Shown in pieces: positions 6,279 through 9,392 of a stretch of 9,392 nucleotides of DNA; within the stretch, counting starts at the first letter, position 1; each line of letters starts with the position of its first letter. Under the pieces are notes generated by a model, which saw only the letters and a program-made list of their open reading frames with translations, ran no database searches and was not told the origin of the DNA. The position numbers and the translations under genes were made by a program. The DNA is from Sedimenticola sp. GTDB lineage: Bacteria; Pseudomonadota; Gammaproteobacteria; Chromatiales; Chromatiaceae. The stretch spans positions 1-9,392 of the forward strand of contig JALWGP010000274.1 of the NCBI GenBank assembly GCA_027038775.1. Reading direction: 5' to 3'.

Positions 6279-6296
6279 CTAAACTAGCCAGTTTAG
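6279..6296. repeat. Operator-like inverted repeat upstream of mgtE
   Basis: CTAAACT (6279-6285) and AGTTTAG (6290-6296) form a perfect 7-base inverted repeat around AGCC, 29-46 bases upstream of the mgtE ATG. No T-run follows on either strand, so it is unlikely to be a ptsI terminator. It overlaps the proposed mgtE -10 and start of transcription, where a repressor would act; it could alternatively be a 5'-UTR hairpin. Confidence 0.5.
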
Positions 6297-6318
6297 CAGT
6301 TTGGCGGGGCCATTTCAG
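6290..6318 (-). promoter_or_regulatory. Candidate mgtE promoter
   Basis: Read on the minus strand, CTGAAA (6318-6313, 4 of 6 to the -35 consensus) and TAAACT (6295-6290, 4 of 6 to the -10 consensus) are separated by the ideal 17 bases. The predicted start is near 6283, giving a leader of about 33 bases, far too short for an M-box or other magnesium riboswitch. It would let mgtE be expressed apart from the PTS genes. Confidence 0.45.
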
Positions 6319-6345
6319 ACCGGACGCACCGGGTGGCGTGTCTCG

Positions 6346-8069
<1,724 letters not shown>

Positions 8070-8073
<4 letters not shown>

Positions 8074-8339
8074 GCCTCTTCCCCGAACCGTTCTTCCACG
8101 AGCTTGCAGATGGCCTCCATGGCGCCTGCCTCGTCGAGGCCGTCGGTGATCACGGTGATGCGGCTGCCCTGGCTGGCGGCCAGCATCATCACGCCCATGA
8201 TGCTTTTGCCGTTGACCCGGGTTTCGCCCTTCTCCAGGTAGACCTCGGCCGCGAACCGGCTGGCGGTGGTGACCAGTTTTGCTGCAGCCCGGGCGTGCAG
8301 GCCGAGCTTGTTGGCGATGGTGATCTGCCGTGTCAGCAC
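8070..8339 (-). CDS. ptsH: Phosphocarrier protein HPr
   Basis: An 89-residue HPr that carries phosphate from enzyme I to EIIA. H15 lies in NKLGLHARAAAKLV, the enzyme I phosphorylation site, and S46 in NGKSIMGVMMLA, the site modified by HPr kinase/phosphorylase; both numbers match the family exactly when translation starts at the GTG at 8339. The reading frame stays open upstream to 8801, but that part is a shadow of the EIIA gene, so the GTG is chosen. A purine-rich GGAGAAGG lies just upstream. The start overlaps the EIIA stop by seven bases (GTGCTGA) and the stop overlaps ptsI by four. The presence of S46 together with hprK in the same operon shows that both phosphorylation routes are likely in use. 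Confidence 0.95.
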
Positions 8340-8743
8340 GACCCTTCTCCCTTCTCCTGGCGCGAGACCTGGATGCCGCGCAGCCCCCCTTCGGCGGCCT
8401 TTCCGGTAAGCGTTTCCAGGCTGTCGTCCGCGTAGTTGAAGATGCGGATCAGCATGGGCAGGTTGACGCCAGAGACGACGCGGACCCGCTCGTCGGCCAG
8501 CAGGCTGCAGGCGATGTTGCTGGGCGTGGCGCCGTAGGCGTCGGTGAGCACCAGCACGCCGCTGCCGTCGTCGATGGCCTCGATTTCCCGGCGCGCCCGG
8601 TCCAGCAGTTGTTCGGTGTCGGCGTCCGGCGGCACCTCGATGCAGCGGGCCTGCAGCGGGCAGCCATGGAGCGTGCTGCAGGCGGTGGTCAGCAGGGCCT
8701 GGCCGATGCCCGGGTGGGTGATGAGCAGCAACCCTATGCTCAT
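8333..8743 (-). CDS. PTS EIIA component of the mannose (EIIA-Man) family
   Basis: A 136-residue single-domain EIIA. H10 in LLLITHPGIGQALL is the phosphorylation site, and LTDAYGATPSNIA (about 67-79) and VVSGVNLPMLIRIFN (about 88-102) are hallmark EIIA-Man segments. It is normally phosphorylated by HPr. No EIIB, EIIC or EIID follows, so it probably acts as a phosphorylation-dependent regulator rather than in sugar import; its target is not visible. GAGGAG (minus strand of 8752-8757) lies eight bases ahead of the ATG and inside the end of hprK, whose stop overlaps the ATG (ATGA). Similar orphan EIIA genes are often called manX or ptsA-like, but I give no symbol. Confidence 0.92.
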   Translation of the reverse strand: MSIGLLLITHPGIGQALLTTACSTLHGCPLQARCIEVPPDADTEQLLDRARREIEAIDDGSGVLVLTDAYGATPSNIACSLLADERVRVVSGVNLPMLIRIFNYADDSLETLTGKAAEGGLRGIQVSRQEKGEGSC

Positions 8744-9392
8744 TTGGAAGACTCCTCGATGGCCTGCCGCTGGCGTTCGATGAATACCTCGGAGGCATCA
8801 TACCCCTTCAGCCTGAGCATGTGGTTGCGCACCGCGGTTTCCACCAGGATGGCCAGGTTGCGTCCCGGCGCGACGGGCACGGTGATCTGGGGGATCTCCA
8901 CGCCCAGCACGGTGCGTGTCTGGGCCGCCACCTGCAGCCGTTCCATGTCGGCGATCTCGCGCAGCTTCATGCGCTTGAGATGGATGATCAGCTGCAGGTA
9001 CATGCTGTTGGTGATGGAGCTGTCCCCGAACATGGCGCGGATGTCGAGCACGCCCAGCCCTCTCACCTCGAGGAGGTCGCGCAGCAGGCGGGGGCAGCTG
9101 CCGGCCACGATATCGGGGGCGATGCGGCGGAACTCGGGCGCATCGTCCGCCACCAGCCGGTGTCCCCTCGTGATCAGCTCCAGTGCCAGCTCGCTCTTGC
9201 CCACGGCGGAGTGGCCCGTGAGCAGCACCCCCATGCCAAGTACCTCCAGGAAGACACCGTGCAGCGTCGACTTGGCGGCGAGGAAGCGGGCGGCGTAGTA
9301 CTGCAGGTTGTCCAGCACCACGCTGTCGGAGAGGGACGAGGTGAGCAGCGGTGTGCCGCTCTCCTGCGCCTTCTCCAGGAGCAGCGGCACAC
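8740..9392 (-). CDS. hprK: HPr kinase/phosphorylase, C-terminal part (5' end outside the window)
   Basis: About 217 residues of an enzyme usually near 310 long; the N-terminal third is missing because the gene runs off the window. It phosphorylates HPr on Ser46 with ATP or PPi and reverses this with phosphate. Seen here: LHGVFLEVLGMGVLL leading into the Walker A loop GHSAVGKS, then HRLVADDAPEF with the acidic pair, the HprK signature EVRGLGVLDI, and the C-terminal VPVAPGRNLAILVE. The Walker A loop has Ala where most HprK proteins have Gly (GDSGxGKS), and VPVAPGRN has Ala where many have Arg (PVRPGRN). The stop overlaps the EIIA start by four bases. RapZ, often encoded between hprK and EIIA in proteobacteria, is absent from this junction. 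Confidence 0.94.
   Translation of the reverse strand, partial: VPLLLEKAQESGTPLLTSSLSDSVVLDNLQYYAARFLAAKSTLHGVFLEVLGMGVLLTGHSAVGKSELALELITRGHRLVADDAPEFRRIAPDIVAGSCPRLLRDLLEVRGLGVLDIRAMFGDSSITNSMYLQLIIHLKRMKLREIADMERLQVAAQTRTVLGVEIPQITVPVAPGRNLAILVETAVRNHMLRLKGYDASEVFIERQRQAIEESSK

Noticed and set aside
6279..6296. Inverted repeat as a ptsI terminator
   Set aside because: No T-run follows on the minus strand and the stem is AT-rich, so a regulatory role for mgtE fits better.
8340..8801. Upstream extension of the ptsH frame
   Set aside because: It is Arg/Pro/Gly-rich and out of frame over the EIIA gene; starting at the GTG at 8339 puts His15 and Ser46 at their canonical positions.

Overview
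The window is GC-rich, tightly packed bacterial DNA and most likely comes from a chemolithotrophic, sulfur-oxidising gammaproteobacterium, perhaps of the Ectothiorhodospiraceae type. This placement is an inference. It rests on an apparently highly expressed aprBA pair (dissimilatory APS reductase), a proteobacterial hprK–EIIA–ptsH–ptsI regulatory PTS cluster next to mgtE, and a GTAGGAGC-type REP-like repeat. A sulfate reducer cannot be excluded from aprBA alone, but the flanking genes fit a sulfur oxidiser better.

Layout. (1) Positions 1-754, minus strand: the start of a DUF423 membrane protein gene, overlapped by a gene for a small thioredoxin-fold protein with HEAT-like repeats. (2) Positions 755-1080: an AT-richer divergent intergenic region with three palindromes and a strong leader hairpin ahead of aprB. 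(3) Positions 1081-3650, plus strand: aprB and aprA, closed by a textbook intrinsic terminator. (4) Positions 3651-4729, plus strand: a candidate promoter and a cysteine-rich YkgJ-family protein gene. (5) Positions 4730-4879: a convergent gap holding a REP-like cloverleaf element. (6) Positions 4880-9392, minus strand: reading in the direction of transcription, hprK (5' end outside the window), a mannose-family EIIA, ptsH and ptsI, each overlapping the next by 4-7 bases, then mgtE behind its own candidate promoter.

How the genes work together. AprBA oxidises sulfite plus AMP to APS (or runs in reverse); its electron partner (AprM or QmoABC) is not encoded here. The Trx-HEAT and YkgJ proteins flank aprBA and are plausible redox or Fe-S accessory factors, but only by position. 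The PTS genes encode a complete phosphorelay, EI to HPr(His15) to EIIA(His10), plus the kinase/phosphorylase that acts on HPr Ser46. No sugar permease is present, so this is a regulatory PTS. MgtE is a magnesium channel/transporter whose gene follows the relay genes.

I see no mobile element, CRISPR array, tRNA or rRNA. The most interesting signals are the structured aprBA control region, the two uncharacterised thiol or cysteine-rich neighbours of aprBA, and the compact PTS operon that lacks rapZ between hprK and EIIA.
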